Positions 21,492 through 32,067 of a DNA stretch of 64,000 nt are shown here, one piece after another (the first letter of the stretch is position 1; the number at the start of each line of letters is the position of its first letter). Made by a program: the position numbers and the translations under genes. A model generated the notes under the pieces. The model was not told the origin of the DNA. It worked only from the letters and a program-made list of their open reading frames with translations, and did no database searches. Source of the DNA: Limosilactobacillus coleohominis 101-4-CHN (GTDB lineage: Bacteria > Bacillota > Bacilli > Lactobacillales > Lactobacillaceae); the NCBI RefSeq assembly GCF_000161935.1, contig NZ_GG698803.1:206888-270887 (forward strand). The letters run 5' to 3'.

Positions 21492-21926
21492 ATGAAATTA
21501 AATGAATTAAAGCCTTCTGAAGGTTCCCGTTTTAAGCGTCTTCGTAAGGGACGTGGGTTATCATCAGGTCATGGTTTTACTTCTGGTCGTGGTACTAAAG
21601 GTCAAAAGGCTCACGGCAAGACCCGTCTTGGATTTGAAGGGGGCCAAATGCCTCTGTACCGGCAAAAGCCAAAGCGTGGTTTTACTAGTATGAATCATAA
21701 GGACTATGCTTTAGTTAACTTGGCAGCGCTCAACAAGTTTGATGATGGTGCTGAAGTTACTCCTGACACATTAGTTGAAGCTGGTATTGTTAAGAATGCT
21801 AAGAATGGTGTTAAGGTTCTTGGTAGTGGCAAGCTAGCTAAGAAACTGAATGTAAAAGCTAACAAGTTCTCTGCTTCAGCTGTAGAAGCAATTGAAGCTG
21901 CTGGTGGTAAGACTGAGGTGATCTAA
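21492..21926 (+). CDS. rplO: 50S ribosomal protein L15
   Basis: Late 50S assembly protein, 144 residues. The basic Gly-rich N-terminal extension ([20 protein letters not shown]) is typical. RBS AAGGAGGTG. Its stop overlaps the secY ATG by one base (TAATG at 21924-21928). Confidence 0.98.
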   Translation: MKLNELKPSEGSRFKRLRKGRGLSSGHGFTSGRGTKGQKAHGKTRLGFEGGQMPLYRQKPKRGFTSMNHKDYALVNLAALNKFDDGAEVTPDTLVEAGIVKNAKNGVKVLGSGKLAKKLNVKANKFSASAVEAIEAAGGKTEVI

Positions 21927-23224
21927 TGTTCACAACCGTCAAAAATGCATTTAAGGTTAAAGAAATTCGAAGTAAAATTCTGTTTACCTTATTTGTATTG
22001 ATTGTTTATCGGTTAGGTGCATCCATCACTGTTCCAGGTGTTAATGCTGCAGCATTAGCGCAAATTTCCTCAACTGGTTTAGCTTCAATTTTGAATACGT
22101 TTAGTGGTGGTGGATTGGAGAATTATTCCGTCTTTGCAATGGGAGTTTCTCCATATATCACTGCACAAATTGTTGTTCAGTTGTTGCAAATGGACATCGT
22201 GCCAAAATTTGTTGAATGGAGTAAACAAGGGGAAGTTGGTCGTCGAAAACTGAATCAGGCAACACGATGGTTAACAATCCTTTTAGGTTTCATCCAGTCA
22301 ATCGGAATTACGGCCGGATTCAATGCATTAAGCACTATTAAATTGGTGAACAATCCGGGTGTGAGAACATATTTGACAATTGGTCTGATTTTAACTGCCG
22401 GAACAATGTTTGCTACATGGCTTGGTGATATGATTACCGAGCGGGGGTTAGGAAACGGTGTTTCAATGTTAATCTTTGCCGGAATTGTTGCTCAATTTCC
22501 GAAGGGATTACAGCAGCTATGGGATGACCAAATTGTTGGCGAATCCGGATCAGCACTATGGGCTGGAACTGGGTTTATTGCAGTGGTCGCACTTTGTTTG
22601 TTGATCATCGTTGCTTTTGTAACGTGGGTTCAACAAGCAGAACGGCGTTTACCAATTCAATATACAAGAAGAACAACTACTTCGCCAAAAAGTAGTTATT
22701 TGCCGTTAAAAATCAACGTTTCGGGAGTGATTCCGGTTATTTTTGCTGGATCATTTATTTCTACGCCACAGACAATTTTAATGGCTTTTCAACGAACTCA
22801 CGGTGGCGATTCTTGGTATCAAATAATGACTAATATTTTTAATATGCAGTCAGGACCAGGGATTACATTGTATACATTACTGATTATTATTTTCACTTTC
22901 TTCTATGCATTTGTACAGGTTAATCCTGAGAAGTTAGCTGAGAATTTACAGAAACAAGGGAGTTATATTTCTGGTGTTTGGCCAGGTAAGGGAACGCAGA
23001 CATTTGTTTCCCACCTGTTAATGCGGCTTTCAACAGTTGGTTCCCTTTTTCTAGGAATTATTTCATTAATTCCATTGATTGCAAGCAATGTGTGGAACCT
23101 TAGCCAATCAATTGGTTTAGGTGGTACTAGTTTGTTGATCGTTGTTCAAATTGCTTTGGATGTAAACCGGCAATTAAATGGATTAACAATGAAACGTGAA
23201 TATATTGGATTTATCCATGATTAA
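21926..23224 (+). CDS. secY: Preprotein translocase subunit SecY
   Basis: Channel-forming subunit of the SecYEG translocon, 432 residues with ten membrane segments. Conserved RLGASITVPGV, the plug/pore region GGGLENYSVFAMGVSPYITA, and the cytoplasmic loop QQAERRLPIQYTRR are visible. Translationally coupled to rplO; adk follows. Confidence 0.98.
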   Translation: MFTTVKNAFKVKEIRSKILFTLFVLIVYRLGASITVPGVNAAALAQISSTGLASILNTFSGGGLENYSVFAMGVSPYITAQIVVQLLQMDIVPKFVEWSKQGEVGRRKLNQATRWLTILLGFIQSIGITAGFNALSTIKLVNNPGVRTYLTIGLILTAGTMFATWLGDMITERGLGNGVSMLIFAGIVAQFPKGLQQLWDDQIVGESGSALWAGTGFIAVVALCLLIIVAFVTWVQQAERRLPIQYTRRTTTSPKSSYLPLKINVSGVIPVIFAGSFISTPQTILMAFQRTHGGDSWYQIMTNIFNMQSGPGITLYTLLIIIFTFFYAFVQVNPEKLAENLQKQGSYISGVWPGKGTQTFVSHLLMRLSTVGSLFLGIISLIPLIASNVWNLSQSIGLGGTSLLIVVQIALDVNRQLNGLTMKREYIGFIHD

Positions 23225-23228
23225 GTAG

Positions 23229-23903
<675 letters not shown>

Positions 23904-23918
23904 ATTGCGACGATACTC

Positions 23919-23947
23919 TTGCGTAAAACAACGGTCTATGTTAAACT
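23919..23947 (+). promoter_or_regulatory. Internal promoter before infA
   Basis: TTGCGT at 23919-23924, 17-bp spacer, TAAACT at 23942-23947. It would drive infA-rpmJ-rpsM-rpsK-rpoA-rplQ independently of the upstream S10-spc transcript. Confidence 0.65.
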
Positions 23948-23970
23948 ATGCAAGGTTTATCTAGCTCGTA

Positions 23971-23999
23971 GTGGGTAGCGTTTAGCAACCCACCTTTTT
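23971..23999 (+). terminator. Attenuator hairpin in the infA leader
   Basis: GTGGGT (23971-23976) pairs with ACCCAC (23988-23993), with an inner GC/GC extension, then CTTTTTA. It lies between the infA promoter and the infA RBS, so it can act as a partial terminator or attenuator. Confidence 0.6.
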
Positions 24000-24034
24000 A
24001 CGTAATTTTAAGTCCGGCAAGGAGGAACCATTCA

Positions 24035-24253
24035 GTGGCAAAAGCTGATGTAATCGAAGTCGAAGGTAAAGTGACTGAAACTTTACCGAATGCAATGTTT
24101 AAAGTTCAACTGGAAAATGGGGTAGAAATTTTAGCTCACGTTTCTGGTAAGATTCGGATGCACTACATTAAAATTTTACCTGGAGACCGTGTTAAGGTTG
24201 AAATGTCCCCTTATGATCTGACCAAAGGTCGGATTACTTTCCGGTTTAAATAG
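24035..24253 (+). CDS. infA: Translation initiation factor IF-1
   Basis: S1/OB-fold factor that occupies the A site during initiation, 72 residues. GTG start with AAGGAGGA upstream; [20 protein letters not shown] and ends RFK. Behind its own promoter and attenuator; rpmJ follows 32 bases later. Confidence 0.98.
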   Translation: MAKADVIEVEGKVTETLPNAMFKVQLENGVEILAHVSGKIRMHYIKILPGDRVKVEMSPYDLTKGRITFRFK

Positions 24254-24285
24254 GTCTTAGTCTATACCAGAGGAGGATTTTCATA

Positions 24286-24402
24286 ATGAAAGTACGACCA
24301 TCAGTAAAAAAGATGTGCGATAATTGTAAGATTGTTAAGCGTCGTGGTCGGGTTATGGTTATTTGCTCTAACCCTAAACATAAGCAACGTCAAGGTAAGT
24401 AA
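24286..24402 (+). CDS. rpmJ: 50S ribosomal protein L36
   Basis: 38-residue zinc-ribbon protein beginning [20 protein letters not shown] and ending KHKQRQGK. The zinc ligands are CDNC and the later C and H (ICSNPKH). RBS AGAGGAGGA. Short, but unmistakable by sequence and position between infA and rpsM. Confidence 0.97.
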   Translation: MKVRPSVKKMCDNCKIVKRRGRVMVICSNPKHKQRQGK

Positions 24403-24427
24403 TTTTTAAGGAAACGGAGGTGTAAAA

Positions 24428-24793
24428 ATGGCTCGTATTGCTGGTGTCGATTTACCTCGTGATAAGCGAATCGTAATCGGCTTAACATACATTTATGGTA
24501 TTGGTAACTCAACTGCACAAAAGATTTTGGCAGATGCTGGCGTATCTGAAGATGTTCGTGTACGTGATTTAACACCGGATCAAGAAGAAAAGATTCGTTC
24601 GCAAGTTGAAAACATCAAGGTTGAAGGTGATCTTCGCCGTGAAGTTTCGTTGAACATCAAGCGTCTGCAAGAAATTGGTTCTTACCGTGGGATGCGTCAC
24701 CGTCGTGGTTTACCTGTTCGTGGTCAACACACGAAGAATAATGCACGTACTCGTAAGGGTAAGGCAGTTGCAATTGCTAACAAGAAGAAATAA
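24428..24793 (+). CDS. rpsM: 30S ribosomal protein S13
   Basis: Small-subunit head protein forming the inter-subunit bridge B1 and touching P-site tRNA; 121 residues. [20 protein letters not shown] start and the [20 protein letters not shown] basic tail. RBS CGGAGGTG. Confidence 0.98.
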   Translation: MARIAGVDLPRDKRIVIGLTYIYGIGNSTAQKILADAGVSEDVRVRDLTPDQEEKIRSQVENIKVEGDLRREVSLNIKRLQEIGSYRGMRHRRGLPVRGQHTKNNARTRKGKAVAIANKKK

Positions 24794-24818
24794 TTAAGTA
24801 AAGGAGGTTAGTTAGTTT

Positions 24819-25205
24819 ATGGCAGTCAAAAAAACGCGTAAGCGTCGTGCAAAGAAGAATGTTGAAACTGGTGTTGCTCACATTCACTCAACATTTAACA
24901 ACACTTTAATTATGATTACTGATGTCCAAGGTAACGCTGTTGCCTGGTCTTCAGCAGGTGTTTTAGGCTTTAAGGGTAGTCGGAAATCCACTCCATTTGC
25001 TGCACAAATGGCTTCTGAAGCCGCTGCAAAGCAAGCTATGGAACATGGTATGAAGACTGTTGAAGTTGCTGTAAAGGGTCCAGGTTCTGGTCGTGAATCT
25101 GCTATTCGTGCACTTCAAGCAACTGGTCTTGAAGTTACTGCAATTCGTGATGTAACTCCAGTACCACATAACGGTTCTCGTCCTCCAAAGCGTCGTCGTG
25201 TTTAA
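24819..25205 (+). CDS. rpsK: 30S ribosomal protein S11
   Basis: Platform protein of the 30S subunit, 128 residues. [20 protein letters not shown] and [18 protein letters not shown] are signatures. RBS AAAGGAGG. A hairpin lies in the gap before rpoA. Confidence 0.98.
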   Translation: MAVKKTRKRRAKKNVETGVAHIHSTFNNTLIMITDVQGNAVAWSSAGVLGFKGSRKSTPFAAQMASEAAAKQAMEHGMKTVEVAVKGPGSGRESAIRALQATGLEVTAIRDVTPVPHNGSRPPKRRRV

Positions 25206-25209
25206 TAGT

Positions 25210-25247
25210 GCATCATTAACGGCGGTGTTTAAGCCAGATGCCTTTTT
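25210..25247 (+). terminator. Possible attenuator between rpsK and rpoA
   Basis: GCATC (25210-25214) pairs with GATGC (25237-25241), with an inner GGC/GCC pair, followed by CTTTTTGG. Weak, but it could set the ratio of rpoA to ribosomal protein mRNA. Confidence 0.35.
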
Positions 25248-25288
25248 GGGAAATACGATCCACGTTTTGAAAGGGGTACTAGAGTAGA

Positions 25289-26230
25289 ATGATCGAATTT
25301 GAAAAACCAAACATTCACAAAGTTGAAGAAACCGATAATTACGGTAAGTTTGTTGTAGAACCACTTGAACGTGGTTATGGGACAACCCTCGGGAACTCTC
25401 TTCGTCGTGTTATGCTCGCTTCGTTACCGGGAGCTGCAATTACAAGCATTAATATTGATGGTGTATTGCATGAATTTAGCACTGTTGAAGGGGTTACGGA
25501 AGACGTTACTCAAATCATTTTGAACTTAAAGAAAGTATCCTTGCGGATCGACTCTGAAGATCAAAAGAATTTGGAATTAGACGTTAAAGGTCCTGCAGAA
25601 GTAACAGCCGGGGACATCCAAGGTGATGGCGACGTTACTGTTTTGAATCCGGATCTCCACATTGCAACAGTCGCGGATGGTGCAGAATTGCATATTCAAA
25701 TGACTGCTGATAAGGGGCATGGATACTCCTCTGCTGATGATAATAAGACACGGATGGATTTAGCGATTGGAGTTTTACCAATTGATTCCATCTATACCCC
25801 AATCGAACGTGTAAATTACACCGTTGAAAACACTCGGGTTGGTCAAAATAATGACTATGACAAGTTGACTCTTGATGTTTGGACCAATGGTTCACTGACA
25901 CCAACAGAGGCTGTAAGTCTTGCTGCTAAGATTCTGACGTCACACTTAGCAATGTTTGTTAACTTAACTGAAGAAGCTCAAAGCGCCCAAGTTATGGTTG
26001 AACGGGAAGAATCACATCAAGAAAAGGTACTTGACAAAACAATTGAAGAATTTGATCTATCAGTACGTTCATACAATTGTCTTAAGCGGGCAGATATTCA
26101 AACCGTTAAGGACTTAACTGAAAAAACTGAGGCTGATATGATGAAGGTTCGTAATTTAGGACAAAAATCACTTGATGAAATTAAGATCAAGTTAAATGAA
26201 CTTGGTGTTGGATTTCGCCAGGAAGATTAA
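25289..26230 (+). CDS. rpoA: RNA polymerase alpha subunit
   Basis: 313 residues. The N-terminal dimerisation domain is marked by [21 protein letters not shown] linker follows, then the C-terminal domain ([20 protein letters not shown], then [10 protein letters not shown]) that binds UP-element DNA and activators. Start ATG with GAAAGGGG upstream. Between rpsK and rplQ in the alpha operon. Confidence 0.98.
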   Translation: MIEFEKPNIHKVEETDNYGKFVVEPLERGYGTTLGNSLRRVMLASLPGAAITSINIDGVLHEFSTVEGVTEDVTQIILNLKKVSLRIDSEDQKNLELDVKGPAEVTAGDIQGDGDVTVLNPDLHIATVADGAELHIQMTADKGHGYSSADDNKTRMDLAIGVLPIDSIYTPIERVNYTVENTRVGQNNDYDKLTLDVWTNGSLTPTEAVSLAAKILTSHLAMFVNLTEEAQSAQVMVEREESHQEKVLDKTIEEFDLSVRSYNCLKRADIQTVKDLTEKTEADMMKVRNLGQKSLDEIKIKLNELGVGFRQED

Positions 26231-26258
26231 TTTTTAATTTAAAAGGAGGGAGCACTTC

Positions 26259-26639
26259 ATGAGTTACCGTAAGTTAGGACGTACAAGTTCACAACGTAAA
26301 GCTTTATTACGTGACTTAACTACTGATTTAATTGTTAATGGTTCAATTAAGACCACTGAACCAAAGGCAAAAGAAGTTCGTAAGACCATGGATAAAATGA
26401 TCACTCTTGCTAAGCGGGGTGACCTAGCATCACGTCGTAAGGCAGCGGCATTTGTTCGCAATGTTGTTGCAGACGTAAAAGAAGATGGCGATGACATTAA
26501 GGTACAATCAGCTCTTCAAAACCTGTTTGAAGAAATTGGACCTAAATATGCTGATCGTAATGGTGGTTACACACGGATTTTGAAGACCATGCCACGTCGT
26601 GGTGATGGTGCCCAAATGGTTATTTTAGAACTTGTTTAG
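26259..26639 (+). CDS. rplQ: 50S ribosomal protein L17
   Basis: Exit-tunnel-side protein, 126 residues. [20 protein letters not shown] and [17 protein letters not shown] are conserved. RBS AAAGGAGGG. Last ribosomal gene of the alpha operon. Confidence 0.98.
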   Translation: MSYRKLGRTSSQRKALLRDLTTDLIVNGSIKTTEPKAKEVRKTMDKMITLAKRGDLASRRKAAAFVRNVVADVKEDGDDIKVQSALQNLFEEIGPKYADRNGGYTRILKTMPRRGDGAQMVILELV

Positions 26640-26721
26640 TAGTTTAATTAAGAATCACTATGATTGCTGGTATAAAGCGTTATGATGATGGGATTTTTCC
26701 TTAGTCTAGCTTGAATGTGAG

Positions 26722-26754
26722 AAATCACGCGCCACAATTGTAAGTGATTTTTTT
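26722..26754 (+). terminator. Probable terminator of the alpha operon
   Basis: AAATCAC (26722-26728) pairs with GTGATTT (26744-26750), 15-nt loop, followed by T to 26754. Confidence 0.6.
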
Positions 26755-26774
26755 ATACATATAAATGGATCTTT

Positions 26775-26783
26775 TGGTAAAAT
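26775..26783 (+). promoter_or_regulatory. Extended -10 promoter candidate for ecfA1
   Basis: TGG-TAAAAT (26775-26783) fits the TGn extended -10 form; no good -35 is seen. It lies between the alpha-operon terminator and ecfA1. Confidence 0.4.
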
Positions 26784-26814
26784 AAAATCAGCAAACTAAC
26801 GGAGGGACAAGAAC

Positions 26815-27651
26815 ATGGCAATTGTTGATGTCCATAATGTGTCTTACACATACCCTGGCAATCAAGAAATGACATTAAAGAATGTTTCGGTTGCTTTCAA
26901 CCAAAATGAGTGGACAACCATTATTGGTCATAACGGAAGTGGGAAAAGCACTCTTGCACGATTGATCGATGGTCTATTGCCCCTCGACCAAGGATCCATA
27001 ACGGTTGATGGAGTTCCGGTAAATGAAGATCATTTGTCTGATATTCATCAAAAAATCGGTTTTGTTTTTCAAAACCCAGAAAATCAATTTGTTGGGACTA
27101 CAGTTGAGGATGATGTGGCATTTGGTTTGGAAAATCATCAGGTACCCAGAAGTGAGATGCAATTTCGTATCAATCAAGCTTTAGCTGATGTAGCGATGCA
27201 GAGTTATGCCCATAAAGAACCAGGAATGCTATCAGGTGGTCAAAAGCAACGGGTAGCGATTGCTGGGATTCTCAGTCTTCGTCCGAAAATATTAATTTTT
27301 GATGAAGCAACTAGCATGCTAGATCCAGTGGCTAGGCGAACTGTTTTGCAGTTGTTAAAGCGATTAAAAGTTGAGAAAGGTTTTACGATTATCGCAATCT
27401 CCCATGATCCAATTGAAGCAACCTATGCCGATAATATTGTGATTATGGATCAGGGACATGTGGTTGCTCATGGAAGAGCTACAGACATTTTGGGTAATTA
27501 TAATCTACTTAATAAGTATCAGCTGACATTGCCGTTTACTGAGCAACTAAAAAGAGCTTTACAAGCTCGAGGGATGCAATTACCTGCGGAGTACATGACT
27601 GAGGAGCAAATAATTAAATGGGTAAGCCAGCAATTAATATTCAAAAACTAA
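26815..27651 (+). CDS. ecfA1: ECF transporter ATPase EcfA1
   Basis: One of two ABC-type ATPases of the shared energy-coupling module that powers uptake of vitamins and metal ions by interchangeable S components. 278 residues; Walker A GHNGSGKST (near residue 40), Q-loop VFQNPENQF, signature LSGGQKQR, Walker B ILIFDEATSMLDP, switch His in ISHD. RBS CGGAGGGA. The end overlaps ecfA2 by 34 bases. Confidence 0.96.
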   Translation: MAIVDVHNVSYTYPGNQEMTLKNVSVAFNQNEWTTIIGHNGSGKSTLARLIDGLLPLDQGSITVDGVPVNEDHLSDIHQKIGFVFQNPENQFVGTTVEDDVAFGLENHQVPRSEMQFRINQALADVAMQSYAHKEPGMLSGGQKQRVAIAGILSLRPKILIFDEATSMLDPVARRTVLQLLKRLKVEKGFTIIAISHDPIEATYADNIVIMDQGHVVAHGRATDILGNYNLLNKYQLTLPFTEQLKRALQARGMQLPAEYMTEEQIIKWVSQQLIFKN

Positions 27652-28496
27652 ACTATATTTATGGTGGTGAAACGGCATTTGCTTACCAGGCACTGCACAA
27701 TATCAACTTGGATATTATGGAGAATGAAATAACAGCAATTGTCGGTCAAACAGGTAGCGGAAAATCTACCCTGATGCAGCTGGTTGATGGATTATTGGTG
27801 CCAACTTCGGGTAAAATTCAATTAAACGGGGTGACGGTGACTAGCCAATCTAGTAAAGCGGATTTTACTAAATTGCGTCAGCAGATCGGTTTTGTCTTCC
27901 AATTTCCTGAGTCACAACTATTTGCGGACACTGTTTTGCAAGATGTAATGTTCGGACCATCGAATTTGGGCATGTCGCAAGATCAAGCGCGGCAGCAAGC
28001 AATCGATGCACTTCAATTACTTAAGTTTCCAAGTGATTTGTTTGATCAGTCACCTTTTCAACTTTCTGGCGGACAAATGCGACGGGTGGCGATTGCAGGG
28101 GTTCTGGCAATGAAACCGAAAATTTTAATTTTAGATGAACCAACTGCTGGTTTAGATCCAAATGGTCAGCATGAGCTCATGCAATTAATAAAACAGCTTC
28201 ATGAGCAGGAAACCACGATCATTTTTATCACTCACCAAATGGAACAGGTGGTTCAGTATGCCAATCGAGTAGTGGCGTTGCAAAATGGGAAAATTGCCTT
28301 TGAAGGAACACCGCGGCAGTTATTTGATAATCAGGATTTAGTACTTAAAATTGGCTTGGCAGAGCCACACACATTGAGTTTTGCTCGACAGTTAGAGAAG
28401 CAGGGGCTGTCACTACATACCCCGCTAACGATAACCGAACTAGCGGATCAAATCGCTAGCACAAAAAGGAAAAGGATGATTAATGATGGGAAATAA
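27618..28496 (+). CDS. ecfA2: ECF transporter ATPase EcfA2
   Basis: Second ATPase of the ECF module; 292 residues. Walker A GQTGSGKST, Q-loop VFQFPESQLF (the FPE form typical of EcfA2), signature LSGGQMRR, Walker B ILILDEPTAGLDP and switch His ITHQ. It overlaps both neighbours (34 bases with ecfA1, 14 with ecfT), indicating a coupled operon. No S component gene is in the window. Confidence 0.96.
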   Translation: MGKPAINIQKLNYIYGGETAFAYQALHNINLDIMENEITAIVGQTGSGKSTLMQLVDGLLVPTSGKIQLNGVTVTSQSSKADFTKLRQQIGFVFQFPESQLFADTVLQDVMFGPSNLGMSQDQARQQAIDALQLLKFPSDLFDQSPFQLSGGQMRRVAIAGVLAMKPKILILDEPTAGLDPNGQHELMQLIKQLHEQETTIIFITHQMEQVVQYANRVVALQNGKIAFEGTPRQLFDNQDLVLKIGLAEPHTLSFARQLEKQGLSLHTPLTITELADQIASTKRKRMINDGK

Positions 28497-29286
28497 AGTA
28501 ATTTTCGGCCGGTATGTGCCAACAACTTCTTTAATTCATCATCTTGATCCACGATTTAAATTTATTGCCTGTTTTTGGTATGTAATTTTAGTTTTTTTTG
28601 CAAATAATTTGTGGACTAATTTGTGGCTAGGCTTGGTTTTACTTTTTATTATTCAACTGAGTCACGTTGCGTTGAAAATGTATTGGGCGGGAATTAAGCC
28701 GTTAATGTGGATTATTATAATTACTGCGGCAGTTCAATTATTTTTTTCAACCGGTGGTCATGTCTACTGGCAATGGCACTTCATGAGCATTACTTCTGTC
28801 GGTGTGATTCAATCTTTATACTTAATTCTTCGCTTTGCGTATATCATTACAATTTCAACTGTATTAACGGTGACCACAACCACATTGCAACTGGCAGATG
28901 CGATTGAGAGTTTGATGAAACCGTTGAAGCATTTAAAGGTACCGGTAAATCAGATTGCAATGATGCTTTCCATTGCGTTGCGTTTTATTCCGACTATTAT
29001 GGATGAAGTCACCACGATTATGAATGCTCAACGTGCTCGTGGAATGGATTTTTCTGCTGGGAATCTTTATCAACGGGCACGAAAGTTGGTGCCAGTAATG
29101 ATCCCATTATTTGTATCTTCGTTTAAACGAGCTGAGGAACTGGCCATCGCAATGGAAGCTCGGGGGTACAGCCCAGATGGTCAGCGGACTAAATATCGAC
29201 TCTTGGTGTGGCACCACCAAGATACGGTAGCAGTTGTAATTCTGCTTTTGATCACAGTAATCCTTGTTACTTTAAGAATATTTTGA
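28483..29286 (+). CDS. ecfT: ECF transporter transmembrane protein EcfT
   Basis: Scaffold membrane subunit linking ATPases to S components; 267 residues, several N-terminal membrane segments and one at the C-terminus. The two coupling-helix Ala-Arg-Gly motifs are visible: QRARGMDF and MEARGYSPDG. Two adjacent ATGs (28483, 28486) could start it; RBS AAAAGGAAAAGGA. Followed by truA after 12 bases. Confidence 0.95.
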   Translation: MMGNKVIFGRYVPTTSLIHHLDPRFKFIACFWYVILVFFANNLWTNLWLGLVLLFIIQLSHVALKMYWAGIKPLMWIIIITAAVQLFFSTGGHVYWQWHFMSITSVGVIQSLYLILRFAYIITISTVLTVTTTTLQLADAIESLMKPLKHLKVPVNQIAMMLSIALRFIPTIMDEVTTIMNAQRARGMDFSAGNLYQRARKLVPVMIPLFVSSFKRAEELAIAMEARGYSPDGQRTKYRLLVWHHQDTVAVVILLLITVILVTLRIF

Positions 29287-29298
29287 TAGGAGCTAGCT

Positions 29299-30060
29299 TT
29301 GATTCGTTACAAAATTACCTTTGCATATGATGGAACTAATTTTTCTGGATTTCAAATTCAACCACATAAACGGACAATTGAGCAAACATTGAAAACAATT
29401 GTCAACCGAATGGCTAAAAATCCTGACCCAGCCATTTCAATTATTGGTTCCGGGCGAACGGATGCTGGTGTCCATGCCTTAAATCAAGTTGCTCACTTTG
29501 ATTTTCCTTATCATATTCCAGAGCAATCAATGGTGCGAGCTTTGAATAGTCAGTTACCTTTGGACATTATCGTTAAAAAAGCCGAAATTGTTTCAAATGA
29601 ATTTCACGCACGATACAACGCTCACCGAAAAAGATATCGCTACCGTGTAACTCAAGGGGAGTTTGTTGATCCGTTTAAGCGTAATTACACTGCCCACTTT
29701 AAATATCCAGTAGATATTGCTCACATGAATCGAGCGGCACAGGATTTGGTTGGAACACATGACTTCACCAGTTTTGTTGCCTCTGGATCGCAGGCGAAAA
29801 GTAATATCCGGACGATTTATGAAGCAAAAGTTTACTATGAAGACCATGATCACGAAGTTATCTTTGAATTTGTTGGAAATGGCTTTTTGTATAACCAGGT
29901 CAGAATCATGGTGGCTTTATTATTAGAAATTGGTAGCGGACAACGCCCAGTTGACGATGTCCAGCGTGTATTAGCAGCACGTGATCGACAGGAGGCACGG
30001 ATGACTGCACCCGCCAGTGGTTTATATTTGGTTAACGTAGATTATGGTGGTAATAACTAG
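29299..30060 (+). CDS. truA: tRNA pseudouridine(38-40) synthase
   Basis: Modifies uridines 38, 39 and 40 in the anticodon stem of many tRNAs; 253 residues. The catalytic aspartate is in GSGRTDAGVHALNQVAHF. TTG start with TAGGAG upstream; protein begins MIRYKITFAYDGTNFSGFQ. Last gene of the ecf transcript; rplM has its own promoter. Confidence 0.95.
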   Translation: MIRYKITFAYDGTNFSGFQIQPHKRTIEQTLKTIVNRMAKNPDPAISIIGSGRTDAGVHALNQVAHFDFPYHIPEQSMVRALNSQLPLDIIVKKAEIVSNEFHARYNAHRKRYRYRVTQGEFVDPFKRNYTAHFKYPVDIAHMNRAAQDLVGTHDFTSFVASGSQAKSNIRTIYEAKVYYEDHDHEVIFEFVGNGFLYNQVRIMVALLLEIGSGQRPVDDVQRVLAARDRQEARMTAPASGLYLVNVDYGGNN

Positions 30061-30069
30061 AATAAACCA

Positions 30070-30098
30070 TTGACTGACAAGGGATAATCAAGTACACT
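30070..30098 (+). promoter_or_regulatory. Promoter of rplM-rpsI
   Basis: TTGACT at 30070-30075, 17-bp spacer, TACACT at 30093-30098. Confidence 0.75.
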
Positions 30099-30103
30099 AG
30101 TAG

Positions 30104-30163
30104 CTGGTATTTCTTTTCCATAAATTACTCGGTACACAATTTATTGTAAAAGAAAGACAAAAA
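30104..30163 (+). ncRNA. L13-type leader of rplM-rpsI
   Basis: Between the promoter and rplM, TTTCTTTT (from about 30109) is complementary to AAAAGAAA (from about 30147), with an inner ACAAT/ATTGT hairpin. Firmicutes carry an autoregulatory L13 leader at this position; the match here is by location and general shape only. Confidence 0.5.
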
Positions 30164-30178
30164 TTGGAGGACTTAATC

Positions 30179-30622
30179 GTGAGAACGACATACATGGCAA
30201 AACCTGGTGAAGTTGACCGTAAGTGGTACATCGTTGATGCCAAAGACGTTTCTTTGGGTCGTGTAGCATCCGTTGTTGCTTCCATCTTACGTGGTAAGAA
30301 CAAGCCAACGTTCACCCCTCACGTTGATACAGGTGACAATGTTATCGTAATCAACGCAGCAGATGTTAAGTTAACTGGTAAGAAAGCTAGTCGGAAGATT
30401 TACTACCGTCACTCTAACCACCCAGGTGGTTTAAAGCAACGGACTGCTGGTAACTTCCTCGCTGAAGAACCAGCCAAGATGGTTGAACAAACCATTAAAG
30501 GGATGCTTCCACACACCCCACTTGGCCGCAAGATGGGTATGAAGTTGCACGTTTACGCTGGTGAAGACCACAGTCATGCAGCTCAAAAGCCTGAAAAACT
30601 CGATATCACTAACTTAATCTAA
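30179..30622 (+). CDS. rplM: 50S ribosomal protein L13
   Basis: Early 50S assembly protein, 147 residues. GTG start at 30179 chosen: the family begins MRTT-x-MA, and the in-frame TTG at 30164 is inside the Shine-Dalgarno TTGGAGG. Conserved [19 protein letters not shown] and HPGGLKQRT blocks. Confidence 0.95.
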   Translation: MRTTYMAKPGEVDRKWYIVDAKDVSLGRVASVVASILRGKNKPTFTPHVDTGDNVIVINAADVKLTGKKASRKIYYRHSNHPGGLKQRTAGNFLAEEPAKMVEQTIKGMLPHTPLGRKMGMKLHVYAGEDHSHAAQKPEKLDITNLI

Positions 30623-30635
30623 GGAGGGAACGGAA

Positions 30636-31031
30636 TTGGCTCAACAAGTACAATACAGCGGTACTGGACGTCGTAAGGATTCTACTGCACGTGTCCGCTT
30701 AGTACCAGGTTCTGGTAAGATTACTATGAACGGCAAAGCAATCGAAGACTACATTCCGTTTGCTAACTTACGTGCCATTGTTAACCAACCATTTGCAGTA
30801 ACGCAAACTGAAGGTCAATATGACGTATTAGTTAACGTTAACGGTGGTGGCTTCTCTGGCCAAGCTGGAGCAACTCGTCATGGGATTGCTCGTGCTTTAC
30901 TCGCCGTCGACCCTGACTTCCGTGATGCCTTGAAGAAGGCAGGTCTCTTAACTCGTGACCCACGGATGAAGGAACGTCGTAAGCCAGGTCTGAAGAAGGC
31001 TCGTAAGGCTGCTCAATTTAGTAAGCGTTAA
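30636..31031 (+). CDS. rpsI: 30S ribosomal protein S9
   Basis: Small-subunit head protein whose C-terminal tail touches P-site tRNA; 131 residues ending AQFSKR as required. TTG start with AAGGAGGGA upstream. [20 protein letters not shown] is the N-terminal signature. Co-transcribed with rplM and closed by a strong terminator. Confidence 0.97.
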   Translation: MAQQVQYSGTGRRKDSTARVRLVPGSGKITMNGKAIEDYIPFANLRAIVNQPFAVTQTEGQYDVLVNVNGGGFSGQAGATRHGIARALLAVDPDFRDALKKAGLLTRDPRMKERRKPGLKKARKAAQFSKR

Positions 31032-31053
31032 TTTCGATTATCGTTTCAAATTA

Positions 31054-31085
31054 AAAGCATCAGGATTTTTCCTGATGCTTTTTTT
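31054..31085 (+). terminator. Rho-independent terminator of rplM-rpsI
   Basis: Perfect 12-bp stem AAAGCATCAGGA / TCCTGATGCTTT (31054-31065 with 31070-31081), TTTT loop, T run to 31085. Confidence 0.93.
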
Positions 31086-31097
31086 GTTGACAAAATA

Positions 31098-31941
<844 letters not shown>

Positions 31942-31957
31942 AATCAATTTTGATTTG

Positions 31958-31986
31958 CGGTTGGTTAATAGCCAACCGTTTTTTTT
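31958..31986 (+). terminator. Terminator after butA
   Basis: CGGTTGG (31958-31964) pairs with CCAACCG (31972-31978), 7-nt loop, eight T. Confidence 0.88.
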
Positions 31987-31999
31987 ATATTAAATTCAT

Positions 32000-32028
32000 T
32001 TAAATTCTTACTGAAAATGCGGTAAAAT
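32000..32028 (+). promoter_or_regulatory. Promoter candidate for the glucosaminidase-xpt operon
   Basis: TTAAAT (32000-32005), 17-bp spacer, TAAAAT (32023-32028). The -35 is weak. No purine riboswitch-like structure is seen in the short leader. Confidence 0.4.
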
Positions 32029-32067
32029 TGTTACATTAGAATACTAAATAAAAGGAGTCAACGAAGC

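Noticed and set aside
24963-25385. Minus-strand frame of 140 residues opposite rpsK and rpoA
   Set aside because: Antisense shadow across two essential genes and their intergenic gap; no start signals.
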